From positions 3,865,001-3,929,000 of the forward strand of contig JAPFBL010000049.1 in assembly GCA_026182355.1 (NCBI GenBank): DNA of 64,000 nt, in the 5' to 3' direction. Below the pieces are notes generated by a model. It was not told where the DNA came from. It searched no databases and saw only the letters and a list, made by a program, of their open reading frames with translations. The stretch is from Hermatobates lingyangjiaoensis (taxonomy: Eukaryota > Arthropoda > Insecta > Hemiptera > Hermatobatidae). This document shows positions 33,201 through 48,200 of the stretch, in pieces. Made by a program: the position numbers and the translations under genes. How positions within the stretch are numbered: position 1 is the first letter of the stretch; every line of letters begins with the position of its first letter.

Positions 33201-36200
33201 TATCAGGTATAGCTTTTCCGTGGCGGTTTCTTAATATAAAGGTTTGATTCTTACTATTTTTGTAAAATATTTTTAGTTTTATTTTATCATTAGGATTTGT
33301 GGTTTTGAGATTGTTATTAATGATTTTCTTCAGTGATATTTCGTCTTGTCTGCATTGATTATTCATATATCCTCGGAAGGACAGTATGATTTCTTGTCCT
33401 GTGTTAGCAATTTCATTTTCTTTTTCTTCGGTATACCACTTATCCATTTGTTTCTTACTGGCACTGCAAAATTTCTTTATTAGTAAAACCATTGTTGAGG
33501 AGCACCTGATTTTGTTGCTGCTCCCATCTGTTGATTTACCGCAACCTCTAGCTAACAGCACTTTGCTCAACCATGGATCTTTACAACCCTGAAAATTACA
33601 TAATCATAGCATCCTTCGCCTCATATCCTCACGTCTTTAGATTAAAACATCAAGATATGATCCTGCTTTGGAACGTAATTTCCTTTAAACTGTTCGTCTG
33701 CTTAGTTAGACTTTCTCTTTCAAATTCAATTCAGTCCATGTCTAGCAACATGCGAAACAAATTTGGTACTTCGTAGTATTTACTGGAAAAGTTGGAATAT
33801 TTTGAAATTAGATTGAAGTCAAGTGCTCTCATCCAATAGACATTGTCTCATTTGGCCTGTTAACATATTTACGAAGCATTTTTTGGCAGAATTATCATTG
33901 ATAAAATTACACAGAACAAAACACAACGACGACGTATTGATAAAAATTATTATCATTCCGACATAGTTGATAACAATTCATTCTACTTACTGAAGTGAAG
34001 TGACCAGATCTGTCACTTTCGAGAGTTTGGAGATGGGCCCCCAAGTATTAATATTTTTTTTAAATTATAGATATACATTAAAAATTATCGAAAACGATTC
34101 AACCCACTAAATAAAATAAATAAATGTATAATACATACATTAAGTATGTATTATACATATAAACGGTTTCCAGAGCCGTTAACTGACTCTGGAACAAATT
34201 TAACGTATTCGTTCTTGTGTTTTTATTTGAAGTTGGAATATAGCATAAATATAGCATACGCGAATATAATTTATATTAGTGTATATTATATTAGTAGTTG
34301 CATTGAAATGTACCCTTTAATTATAATTAACTTATTTTAAATTCTTATGCAATATAAGATGAATAATTATATATGATTGTATGCATTTATTTGGAAAACT
34401 CCATGAACTAACCATAAACTAAACATCTTAATAAAATATAATTTTGAAACTTAAAACTTTTACTACGTACCAGGATAATTTCTAGATATCCTCTCTAGAA
34501 GTCCCTTATCAAATCCAGATATAATTGCCCCACCCACAGGCACAAGAAGGTTTTTGTCTGTACTCTGAACAAAGGCATCCACTCTGCCTTTCCTAAATAC
34601 AAATACAGTATTAAAGAAATTGATTAAGGCATACTGTTCTCACTAAAAATTTCCAACATCCGAAAGAAATGTGTAAAAATTAATTGAAATGTTATTATAT
34701 AAAAAAACTACTTCTCTACTAGCAGACCTAACATTGTTTTATATTGTAAGTGGGAAGGTCAGGACAGACCTCTGAGGACTGGTCAAGATATCAAACGTGT
34801 CAATCACTCCGGGGATGTTAAACCACAAGATGTAATGTTTCCGACATAAATCCTTTTGCAATTCTACTTGAAACAGTGACAGAAGTTTAAACATGTCATC
34901 TATATAGTCAGTCTGTAATTTTTAAAGTCTCACAAATATAATTATCTTCTTGACTAGTATTTTAAATGTATACACGTGTTTATAACTTCACGTAATTAAA
35001 ACTTACATTTGATATTCTTAATCAAATTTCGATGCTAAACTATAATGGGCATCTGTTGAATAGTACTAACATAACTCTTCCCAATGCCAATTAAGGAAGA
35101 GTAAAACACCTTCATCAATAAATATTTCACTACTAAATTGCTATAAGGATCAGCAATTCCTACTAGAACTAGTGCAAGAATAGAAAATGAAACAACTTTT
35201 TTTATTTTACTGATTTAAATAGTAGAGCAAATTGTTAATTAATCCCTCGTCAAATTTTAAATTAATATTTTATTTCATTCTAGGTTTGTCATACGAGACA
35301 ATGGTACCGGATCGTGGTGGTACATATGATAGCACGGTGCATATACAGACTGATTGAAAAACAAAAGTTATCTGTGATTAGATGGTTTAATGTATCCATT
35401 TTTGATAGAGAAATTTATTTCATGTAATAAAATATGACCAAAAAAAGTTTGAGACAACATAAAAAGGTACAGAATAAACTCAGGGGATCACATCACCGCT
35501 GAAATCGTATACCCAAGTATCATCTTATTCTGTTAATATAAGAAGAAATCTTGTCATATTATATTACAAACTTACAACTTTGTCTAATCATTCAGCAATT
35601 TCTTAACCAAATCAGTATCATAACATAATGAGGGATGCAAAGCCCCAGTTCAAAGAGCAAACACCTTAAATGATTGATTTAAGTTTTCATCATATTCATC
35701 CCAAATTTTCAAAAAATGTCCTTTTTTAAACAACAAGTTCCCTTCAAAGAGCTTCAAGATTTTTATAAAAACTGTTAAGTTAATGTAAAAAAATCCAACA
35801 AGTAGGACAGGTATGAATAATTAGCAGTACAATTTCGCGTATTTCAGGCTATATTGACTCTTCCAATAGTCTGAAATTGCTGCAATTTTCAACTATTCAC
35901 AACATACTAATTTTGCGTAATAAGCAAAGTTTCAATGTTTCAGTTTCTGTAGTTTAGAGAAAAAGAAATATTTCTGGTTTTAAACTGTATTATAATGCCC
36001 TTTTTCTTGGAAGTACTTTAGCCAAAAGCTATACTGCGCACCCTCTTTTTAAGGAGCTATTTCCTTGCTTAATTTCAATATATCTAAAGCTTTCACATTC
36101 CATCATAAGTCAAAATTTCTATACTTTTACCCTAAACAGACTTTTCTTTCATTAAAACATTCTCAAACTTTTTCCAGTTTGTTACTTTATTCCATAGTAT

Positions 36201-39200
36201 CGATAAAATTATCAAAGTTTAAATAATTTTCTATTATTTCAACTCTTTAGGTTAAGGAGTGGCGAAAAAAAATGATGTATAAAACAGATAATAAAGTGTG
36301 TACTTTAAAGTGGACGTTCCATGAGGCAATATTACTCAAAACTATACAGCTCATTCACACCACACCTTGAGGGCTATTTTTGTGTATACTATCAAAATGA
36401 TTCTGTATTCTGTAGAGGAAATGATGGTATTCTGTAGCTTGTTTACAAACTTATGATTGAAATTTCAATACCATTTTAAAAGAAAAACTATCAAACACTT
36501 TTATTAACGGGTTTACGGACCAAATTCACTGAATAAACCAAACCAGTGTCAACTGACAGACCCCTAAATCTGTTACTAAACGATATTTTTTATTTCATAG
36601 TGTTAGTATATTCAAAAGAACAATGATTTTCAATCTTCAAAATTCGCTGGTCCACCACTCAACTCAAATCTTTTGATTCATGTATTTTAATTGGCTAAAC
36701 AAAGGAAAACATAATCACTCTTGACAACAAATCGAGATCTACAGTGCTAAAGAACATCTTAAGCGAACTGAAAATAGTTAATGTTTGCTTATTTTAATGT
36801 TTAGACGTGTGTTATAAAATAGTTAAAACGGAATAAACTGTAATTAGTGTTTAAAATTTTATAATAAAACTCTATTATTAAAATTACTTTTCCCCACTAT
36901 ATCAGTTCACTTTTGTTAACATTAACCCCAAATATCTGCTTCTATTCTGCAAGTCATTAACTAAAATCGTAACCATGATATTTTTCCTCAGAGTACATGG
37001 TACCCAAAAAAATCATTCATCCAAGAGTAGAAAACATATATATATAATGTAAAGCTTTAGACACCCTCCCTACGTCCTTATTGGGGTGAAATACATAATT
37101 ACGTATTTGACAAATATCTGTACAGAATAATTTTGTACAATTGTATCCCTAAATACATTTTCAAACACATCAAATATTATTTCAAAATTAAATAATACTT
37201 TTGTTTATTTTATAATAATGTTACCTTTATACTGATATAGAAAGACATAAAAGAATATTATATAAGTATGAAATGTGTTATTCGTAACATCATAACGAGT
37301 AATTCAGTAATCAAGTATTAAATAGAATAAACTTTTACTTACGTGGCAGCTTCTTGAATAAGATGCATTAAACGAGCACTCTGCAATCCGTAGGCATTGT
37401 TTACTAAATGAGGTATGTTATACCGGCTACATAATACAGCAATTTCTTCTAGTGAATCAGAGGCACGGGGAGCAAAACAACTTGTCGTCGACAATACACA
37501 CACTATATTATTAGACCCAAGAGTAGTCATCTGTGTTTCTAGAGCATTTAAATCAGTCTTTAATTCATCTCCAATTAATATTGGTTCCACTATAATAGGT
37601 TGCAGACCTAAAAAAAATCAACCCAAAAAACTCTCATTAATTAACGATCATGAAAATTTGAAGTTGCATACATCATATTCCCTTAGTTATAACAAAGTAA
37701 TAAAAACGGAAAATTAGATAAAAAGTACTACAATAAACACTCTCCACAAATTCATTCAGGAAAACGTTCCTCTATTCTTTCTCCTATGTGTCGTAAATTT
37801 CTTATGATTTTTTTTACGATTAAAGTTTGTTTGGAACCTCCAAATAAAAATAACATATACTCCTAGACAATTCTAATAAGTAAGAAATTTAAACTATACA
37901 TTTAAAAACGCCACAACTACCCCATAGAAATTTTGAGAAAAGTACACCACACTTTGACAAATTTGAAAGATCAGTAACAATAAATTTAACAGAGAAATAC
38001 TATTAATCTAAGATAAACAATAAAGGAAAAGGAAAAACTGTTACCTTGGATTTCAATACATAGGATTAAAAGTACTATAATAACATCAAGAGTGCATTAT
38101 TAACTTTAGGATGTGTTACGTATAACTGTCTCTATTCATAAACCAATCAACAAACAAGTGAAATGGACATCATTTGTCGCTGGATTGATATAAATTGGTA
38201 GTGATGTTTATTAATAGTTTCTATAAAATAAAAATTTTTAAAAATAAAATTTTAAATGTACATCAAAACTCATAAGAGAATGCAGTTCAATGGATATGTG
38301 TTACCAATCACTCAGTATTTGCATCTGAATAATAAAAACAAAAACATACTAATATAAACTGAAGTTCAATGTTTGTTAAATAAAACACTTATAACGATTT
38401 CACTTTATTTGAAGAAAGAAAAGTATCTCCCTTCAACTGTACAGTCACTCTCCTCTCAATCACATTCGTCAAATCACAAGATTATCTCCTGGTCCAACCT
38501 GCCAGGAACTCTAAGGAACCTCCAAAAAGGAACCAATGTGGTACTAGTGGTGGATATCTGGATATTGCCATCTATCAGGAATGAACGAGCAGGCAAACTA
38601 AAGCAAGGTGGCTGACATGCCCAATCAACATGACCAATAACCACGATAGAATAGGAACAGGTGGCATTTGAAAAAAACTGGGATCCACTTCCTAGCTTCA
38701 AATTTATAATAACCTACCAAGGAAAGAAGGAGTAACAATCTTAAGCACGAATGGTCACTGCACATGACTTTCTCTCTGCAAATAGGGGAAGAACCGTCAC
38801 TGCATCTCACCTATTGTAATACTCTATACCAGGTGTGGGAACCAAGGCCATTTTAGCACCGTCCACTTGCCCAAAGGCCACCACGAATGAATACGCAAAT
38901 TCTTATATGCCAGCTACACTGTAAAATCCTTGAATCTATCATTATATTACTCGATCAGTACTTCTAAAACTGTTTTGAATCTTTCAAAAGATTCAGCAGT
39001 GCCCTCATTGCATTCGTTTATTACCTTTGTTAACTCAGGTAAATGATTTCCTAAAAGCATAGACTTTTAAAGTAATAATTGATAAATAGTTTTCTCCTTA
39101 AATGCCAAAATTTTTTGTCTTTATTACCATAATTGTAATTCTTTATATTTTAAACATTTTTCTCAACAAACCGCAGAAGGCTTCATTTCATGGTTCAAAA

Positions 39201-42200
39201 GGCCATATGCGGCCTTTCATAAAATTCTCGACATGTTTACATATTGCTGGGAATTTCCATATTGTTCCATAGAATTCCTTATTTCAGTTCCTCAACAGTT
39301 ATGTATAGCAATCAAGGCGATATGTCAAAGAAAATTTCATGACAAGAGTGAACATTTACTGTTATGTCCGACTTGACAAAAGACATCCACTAGGCGGTCA
39401 TTTAGCAAATATTTTGGTTTATATTTAACCTCTACGACTCAACTTTCAAATAAATTATTTCGAAGATATTTAAAAATATCCAATATTATTTCATATTGGG
39501 GCATCTGCAATAAAACTAATTTAAACAACAGTACAACAATAACCAACGGTAATAATTAAACAACGGTCACTTACCAGATATTTTGTTTCATACACAACTT
39601 CTATGAATCTACTTTTACATAAATTATTTCAAAGATATTTAAATACATTAAAATATTAATTCATTCTGGCAATCTGCAATAAAACTAATTTAACAACAGT
39701 AAATTCATTGAACGAACCTGCAGTAAGGATACATTTGAAACAAGATTTTTGATCTATTCTAGACCACAATACAAATTTAGCACCAGGTCTATCTTGCTTG
39801 ATGGTGAGAAGACAAAGAACTAAACTCATCCCTGTAGCCATAGGAACCAAAAAGCATCCTGCTGAATTGTGAACACCTGCACACACAAATTAAAAACGTT
39901 TTTATGAAAAACACTTCAAAAAATAAATAAATTTTTACATTACATAATTATTTTCAATATATCAACTAAACATTTTTAATATCCAACTACTGACAGATGT
40001 CAGATGATGACAGTAAATGTCAGTTGTTCTTATACCAGAAGAACATAATAAAAAAGTTTTAAAACAAAATAAGATTGCATACGCGAATATATCAGTTATG
40101 TTTATAAATGTAATAAACTTTGAAACCTTTTTTCAGATACATAAATGATTACTTTTAAATCCACAGTAAAAGATTTCAAAGTAGTCAAAGATGCAAATGG
40201 ACCACTATTCAAATGATCTAAAGTATGAACTAATTAAAAAGCAAATGACAGACATTTCTTTATACAGTCAAACAAATTCACACACTTAAAAACAATCAAA
40301 TTTCAACAAGGAAACATCTCGTCATTATTCAACTATTTTAAGTAATTAATTTTAAAATTAATCTTATAAACAAATGAGAAATTAAATATTCAACTCAAAA
40401 TTCATATTCACCGTCCATTCATCACGTAGCAGGACTAAAGCTGAACAATTCCTACCTAGCTTCTGGAAATTTCAAATTTCTAAGAGAATCTGTGTTCAAT
40501 GAACCATTTAAGTTTACACTACTTCCACGAACACCTAGAGTACTTCATTGGATTTTTAGGTGTATCTGCACAGCCTAGCATCGGTATTATCTATATCACT
40601 GGGATGAAAAAATCCAATACTCAAAACATCCTCCGCACTCTACGGCAGGATCTGATTTCAAACTGTAAATATTAAATTTATTGTGTCAATCTCCATATTT
40701 TAAAAATTCAAGATCAGAAAGTGTGTACTTGATTTAACTGCAGTTATTTATTCCCCTTTCTTTCATAACTCAATAGCTGATTAGCAACTGCAATCATGAA
40801 TCTGGATAGCTATGCTGAATGGGACTGGAGTTCCTTATATATTAATACGGGTAATGAGTATGACCTAATTTTTCAGAAATGACAACAGAACTTATATCAA
40901 ATAGCCAACAATCAATTGAGGAGATTAAATAAACAATAGAGCCAATATTCCTAAATCTACTTCCACCGTGTTTCTATATTCAATCAACCATTAGACTAAA
41001 TACAACCATTAATGAAATATTTATTGCATCTTTAAAACAGTTCTAATTGAAATATTAGATCCATTAAATCGATTTTCGACAATTTTGAAATCAAATTTTG
41101 AAATTTCAACAATTTAAATTAAAAATTTACTGAATTTAAAACAATTTTAACATCACGTTACGTAAACACTTTTAAAGTCGTCGAAACAGGAGTGTCTAAG
41201 GATTTCCCACATTTTTATGAAGTAAAGAATGACATGAAATATGTAATATGTAAGCAACCTCTGTCATTATAGTTTGAATGAGCAAGAAGCGTAACATTCA
41301 ATTCCCCATTATCCATGAAATTAAAGAAGAGGACAAACTGGAAGCCATCCGTATTAAGTTGTGGGTCAAAGGGGAACAATACTCTTTATAGATAAAATTT
41401 AAAGTCGGCAAACTGGACAGTTTTTTCCTAGACAACTGATAGCCTAGTAGAATAAGAGCTATAACCAATAACCATGTTAGTAAACAAAAATTTGTTTCAG
41501 CTATCTTCCAAGCAGCAAAACAAAATATACCGAGAGGATAAAGTAAGTGATATAAGCTATTCTGGAACGCCACCCTGATTGTCCAAAAACTTAGAATAAA
41601 CGAAGTCCACAAAAAGGCCGAAAGCACAAAACTTCAAGAGGACTGTATTAACCTCAGAGAAGTCGAAGCCCAGTTGTTCCGACAATACCATTCTATTCTA
41701 CGCTGATGACGTGTCGTATGGGCTACGAGTAGTAATACAAACTGTTTAGTGTTAATAATGAAAAACTACTAGAGAGCTTATTGGATTGGTGCACTGGAAA
41801 TAAAATTATATTAAATACAGAAAAAACGTTTCACTCACTCTACAAAGCAACACGATACTGAGTTACTTTTGAAAGTAAAGGCTAAGCAGAACCTATGATG
41901 CGAAATATTTGTATCACTTTAGACTACAAAGAAAGCTGGTCGCAGCATATTGAACAAGCATCAGAGGAAGCCCAGAAAAGAACAAAATCCTAAAAGAACC
42001 TACTCCTGTCAAGTAGGACGTTAACCTAGACGGTTTAGGCACAGTATATAAGACAAGAGGCTACGATAGATGAATTTATCTTTCTTCAACAAAATTCTAA
42101 ATCGCTCAGTAACCCATACGAACTAAAAGGAGCGGCTATAGAAACTATCTCTGAGCTATACAACCTCAACAGCTGGGTTTACATATATACAGGCGTGACA

Positions 42201-45200
42201 GTAATGCTGACCGGCTCAGGCTAATTTAGTTCATTTTTTGAAGGCTGCCATCCAGTAGCATCCAATGTCGACAATTATGAAGGTAGAATAACAGCAATAT
42301 ACAGGACCAAGCTTAACATTAACTTCAGAAAAACAGTCTCCTAGAGAATTCATAGGCCACCATACGAAAAACTCACCAACTGATTGTAAGACCACAAGAT
42401 CCTGTCTGGAATCTCTATCAAACATGATAACCAACTAGTAATGATCACTAGTCATTATAATTACCATAAACATTACACTATTCAAGCAATAACAAAAAAA
42501 AGTGTAATGCACTAGTTGTATAAAATGTAGCACTACAATATTATATTTTTATAATTGTGTAGTATTATACTATTAAGTTATTCTTTATTAAATAAAGTTG
42601 TACTGTTAACACATCCTCCTATGAAGTACTACTATCCAATATATAATGCAGTATTATTCATCTAATATCTGTGGGTATGCCCGTGCTGTAGAGTAATGGT
42701 TCTAGAAATTCATACAATATATATCTATATATATAAATGAAATACATAAATTAATTCATTATACAAGATTTTTACTTAACTATTCTTCAGTACTAAATTA
42801 AATGTTTATTAATGACAAAAAAGAGAGACATTTGAATCAAAATTAAGTGTAATGATCAGTACTACTGGCCAACAAGAATAACAAAAAAAAAGTAAAGATG
42901 GAGTGTTTAAATCGCACACTACAATTTAAACAAGTAAAAATATATGAAAACATATTTTTTTCATTTAAATACTCAAGACACACTGTGTTGATGATATACA
43001 TCAATTAAGAACTGTTACATTTAAGTTCTATTACCAAAACATTTCAGATTACAAATATTAAAAAATTAAGAAAAATAAAGTATACCCATAAATCGTATAG
43101 TATCTAGGAGTAATGCATTAGCCAATTTGATTAAAAGACTGGAGCCAGCAGCTTTTGGTTGCACTTCACCTATATCTCCTGACCTCCCAATACCATGTCC
43201 CAACCTGTAGTGGCGCCGGGCAACTAGAGCTATTAAAAGTAAAAAAAAAAAGTTATGCCTAAAAGTATTACGGTAGTTCTAATAGAACTAGTAGTTATTA
43301 CAGATATAATAATAAGTTGTTTAAAAACTAAGCATTTATTAACTTAAGTACATGAACAATTCACAAAATTAACTTTAAAACTTTAATAATTCACAAAGTC
43401 ATACCGATTAAACTTTTATAATAACCAATAAAAATGATAACTTACTTAGACATCAAAATTAGTACAATAGGACTTTTTTGCCGCAAGCTCACGAGTCTTT
43501 AAGAACTATAAGGTCCTCAAATTGATAATAGACATCTATATTAATTAAACAACAAAGTTCCAGGACAACCCCTTAATTACAGAAAGCTAAGTAAACTCAT
43601 TTAGGTGTACTTACTTTTTGTATATTGTGTCTGTCATCCACTAAGAATTATTCCTATATAACTAAAACAACATCTAACAACAATCGTTATAAAGAGCCAA
43701 TAAGAATAACAAAAATGTACCAGATTTGCAGAACCACAATAGGTAGGACTTTTTGAGATGTATAACCTGTAGGTCAGAGGTTTAGTTTTATAATAATTTT
43801 TCAATAAAAATAATTTACTATTCGATAACTCTTCTTCTTGAACATTATTAAGGGTAAGAATTATGTATTTTAAAATGATTATATTTGAGTGCAGCCTATA
43901 GTATGCAATAATAGTTTTATAATCCCTATATATAATAATATGCATTTATTATTCAATTTACTTCTTACTGGGCTGATCTCAGATAGAATATGCAAATATA
44001 ACCCCAGGTCTTCAAGAGAGTAAGAGATGCAAGACCAAACACACCAGCTTAGTTCCTTAATTGGGTTCCTCATAATTCTTTGCTGGTCTTACTTCCTTTA
44101 CTCTCCCAAAGACATCTTTTAACAAAAAAAATCATTATGAGTACGTTTGTTTATGAGTAAAAATAATAATTTTATGAAAATAAATTATTATTTTCTGGTT
44201 TTTTCCTATTTGTAAACCTCTATTTTTTTTAACCTAATTATACGATAATATAAAGAAAAACACAAGACAGCCACAGACAAAACTCACTTCGATATCCAAC
44301 ACCAGTCAAATCACAAGTGAAGTATTCCACTTGTGTGGCACCAAACTAAGAAATCATACACGAACATGCATTCTAAACTATTTCTACCTTGCACAAAAGG
44401 GTAGGGAAAATAACTAAATAAAATTAACAAAACTGAAGAAAAAAAACTTTATAATAAATCAACAAAATGTTAGAAAAAAATAAAACAGTATGAGTAAACA
44501 AAAAAAAAGAAAAAGAAACATTCAAATAATAAAGGGAAAATACTAAAAAACATTATTTTTTAGAGTTTGACCCCAAGGAGAGAAATATATACTTTTACTG
44601 TATATCTGTAAAGAATTTTTACATACTTTTCTGAGGTGATTATAAAAATATTCATAATCAGAAACTACGTTGCTTTAATTGAGTTGGATGAGCTTGGTAA
44701 GATAATATAGGGATTATCATTATTAACAACTTTTCAAGCTCATCCCGATCAATGTAGGAAAGTAGTTTTTGACTATGTTTATGGACAGACACCTAAGAAA
44801 GTTATGTAAAAATTGTTTACAGATTAAATTTTACAATAAAAACTTAAGGCATTAATTCCGAGAAGTCCTGGGAACCCATATATCAATAAAAAAAATTGGA
44901 GTTGACTACACTCAACTTTACTATAAGTAAACATAATATCAACCTTCTTGGGTATAAAATATATGTCCCATTTAAACTTTTATAATGATAATATAACACT
45001 TATGTTTTTTAATGTTATGTCAATTAATTTTGTACTGATATAGCCTAGAATATGTTTAACAATATAGACGAAACGATGACCTAAGGTGCTTTCTTTTTTT
45101 AGAATTGGTTCACGCTGGACCAAATCTCAATAAAGAAAAATAGTATATATTTTATTAAAAAACCTAATATAAAATGGTCCATAAGGGCAATTAATTAATT

Positions 45201-48200
45201 AAGCATAAGAAAAACACTAAAAAAGACTCACTTAAATATTTCAACATCTATCGCCATCAGGGAGATGTATTCAAGGTTTGAGAGACAAACCAAAACTGAT
45301 TACTGACTGCAACTCAAGATCCAGTTAGACCACCAAGCACGAGACAGAAAAAAGGAAGGGGAAAAGGAGAAAATTAAATTATAAAATAAATCCATGCAAA
45401 TATGAAACAAATAAAAAAAAGAAAGAAAGGTGAAAACTTGAATAGAAAGAAAGAAAAATATGTTGTATACATGCACAATATATTCTGCATGTATATATAA
45501 AAAAAATTGACTAAGTTATCAACCGTAAGATGGAACAGAATGAATACAAAATTATGGAGGAATCGGGAAACTTTCCTCCATAACTTCGAATACAATAGCA
45601 AATACAAATACAATTTCAAGTTCTATTCAAAAACTTATTTTTTTTAATGTTCTTCGTGGTTAGAGTAAATATAGGAAATCATACAATAATCAAACAAAAA
45701 ACATAAAAAAAACTCAAATTACAATTTTGGAATATTCCAGACATACGTAGAACTAACCGTTCAATTTCATCATGAACCGTCGAACTGTTTGCTAAGTTGT
45801 GATCATAAGCTTTCAGATTTAATCTTAAGCTACAATTTTTTCATGTTCACTTAAAACTGACGACCTTTTCTGTTTCAGAAAAATTATGACTTCTTTATTT
45901 TTTCAGTTAATAGCAATATCAGTATTAAACTAATTAAAAATGATCATCCCTGAAGAGTTACTAATTCAGGAGAAATAAAATGGGATTTATATTCACATAA
46001 TGAGCAAAATGTGGTTACACAGAACATATTAATTATAATGGCAAATTCTGGCTATAATTCAGTTTGAACAAACGAACTGTGTGGCCTCTAGCCTGTCCTC
46101 AAATTTTGGATGCACACCAGTTTTGATGCATGCTCACTGACATTATGACAGGGGTTATGATAGATACACATTTGAGGTCCTCGTACAATGTACACGTCAA
46201 ACACGTGTAAAACCATTTAAATCTTGAAATCGAGTTTTTTTCATGGTTGTAGTAAAATAAACAAGAAGGGAAAAAACAATATGAGAATACTTATAAAAAA
46301 AAATTCCTAATGATACATATTGAGTTCGGAGTTGTTCAGACACCAAGGAATAAACATAAACATCCTGAGGAAGCTCTTAAAGTAGCACTGGTTGTTGAGT
46401 CGGGAATATTTTGAGGATTTAGGTACGGAAACAATGATTTAAACCAAGACCATGAAAATCATTAGCTACGTTACTACCATTTTATAATTCATACGAAGGC
46501 TCAGATTAGTGAAATGGTAGCTACTATAGTTAACGATGGAAGTGAATAAGGATTGGGATGGATTACGAGGAAAGTTGGACAGCTACGTTGCTCCCACTAT
46601 TCCATTTTACCTTTAGGTATCACAGCATAAACGCAAAAACCACAGTACAAATATCAGAAATGTTACTAAGATCTTTCAAACAAAACATTAACTTGTATTG
46701 GTTGAAAGATTTTAAACACACTTTTTTATTGTCTTACTGTGGTTAAGACGTTAGTTTTCGGTAAGATATAGAGTGAGACTTACTCAACATAGAAGAAGAA
46801 TAAGAGTAAAGGAAAGAACTCTTTGACAACAGTGGAAATTTTATGGACACTACGGAAAAACGTTCCCTCATAGTTCCAGAACAGTGAACTGTCTTGGTTG
46901 GTACAACCCACTGTAAATTAGTGAGACAGCCTCCTCCAGAAAATTTGAGTTACAACTGGTTAGTGTGGGATCTACGGTCACGAGAATTGCTACAAATTGA
47001 TGTATAAAAATTTACAGGAATCCATAAACGGTAACTACTATTACGAAGGTACTGTTATGTATTAGTACATTTTATATGAACAGATATGACTTCAACATAG
47101 AGTAAAGAAATGATCCTGATGTACACTTGATGGGTAAAGATATTTAGGATCAGAAATTTGGGAAGGTTAGAAATTTGTAAAGCTGAAGCTAATGTTTAAC
47201 CTGTACCAACCAAGACAGTTCACTGTTCTGGAACTATGAGGGAACGTTTCTTCGTAGTGTCCATGAAATTTCCACTGTTGTCAAAGAGTTCTTTCCTTTA
47301 CTCTTATTCTTCTTTTATGTTAACATGGAGCCAAACCAAAAATGTCAATATAGCCAACTTAACTAAGAAGAACATTCTTTAGCCTTTGTAAATTTTTTCA
47401 CGGCTAAATTGGAGTAAGTTGTTAAACCACCAAATCTGAAGCATCAAATACTTTGTTTAAAATCAGTGACAACTTAATTTAAAGTAGGTACATTAAGAAA
47501 TCTAATAATTTATGAGCTACATGTCTATTGTACACAGGACACTCACAAAGCTTTACCTGTATAGAACTGTAATGGTTTAACTATATCATATTTGTTTAAA
47601 TAATTGATTTTTTTACACACAACATGCTATAGTTAAAATATTTTTGATTAGATATTAAAAATAACTAATCATTTCAAAATAAAATATGATTACCAGAAGC
47701 AAACCTTGCCTCCCTTTCTCCAACTCCACAGTTTCCAGGGAAGTTATTACTATCCATTTGTGCCAATTCAGACAAAAATAGTTCTATTGTTGCATCATCC
47801 CAACCATCTTCTGGCCATTTTCTCTATACAATAAAATGACTTAAATCAATATTATAATTTAATTTCTGAATATATGAAATAAATCAACACAAACATCTCA
47901 ATGAACTCAACAACAAAACATATATACATCAAGGTACTGTCAGCTTACTACTTATCAATAAACGTTTAATCGTAAACTAAATGTTCACGACACAAAAACA
48001 ATAACTGTGTATGAATTCATTTTATTACCTTCAATCAAAATTGAAACGAAACTTAATGACTTTATATAAGCATTTGAATAGCATGCTTTCCAAATTAAAC
48101 ACATGCAAACAGGTTATAAAATCCACTGTAATATTTACAAGAATTAGTACTTTTCCTGGGAATTACATGCAGAAAAAAATGGAACAACCAACCATAAATT

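Larger units (their letters stand above)
43230..47693 (-). other. SEPSECS intron 2 (4.5 kb)
   Basis: Contains two Penelope-like tail remnants (44255-44345 and 45205-45340), a short R1 fragment (44890-44985) and a foldback element (46786-47322). The remainder is AT-rich without exons. Confidence 0.7.

Noticed and set aside
33386..33592. 68-codon plus-strand frame
   Set aside because: It is the shadow of the minus-strand Penelope-like coding segment.
45374..45619. 81-codon minus frame rich in F, Y and L
   Set aside because: Low-complexity translation of AT-rich DNA next to a Penelope-like tail, with no motif.
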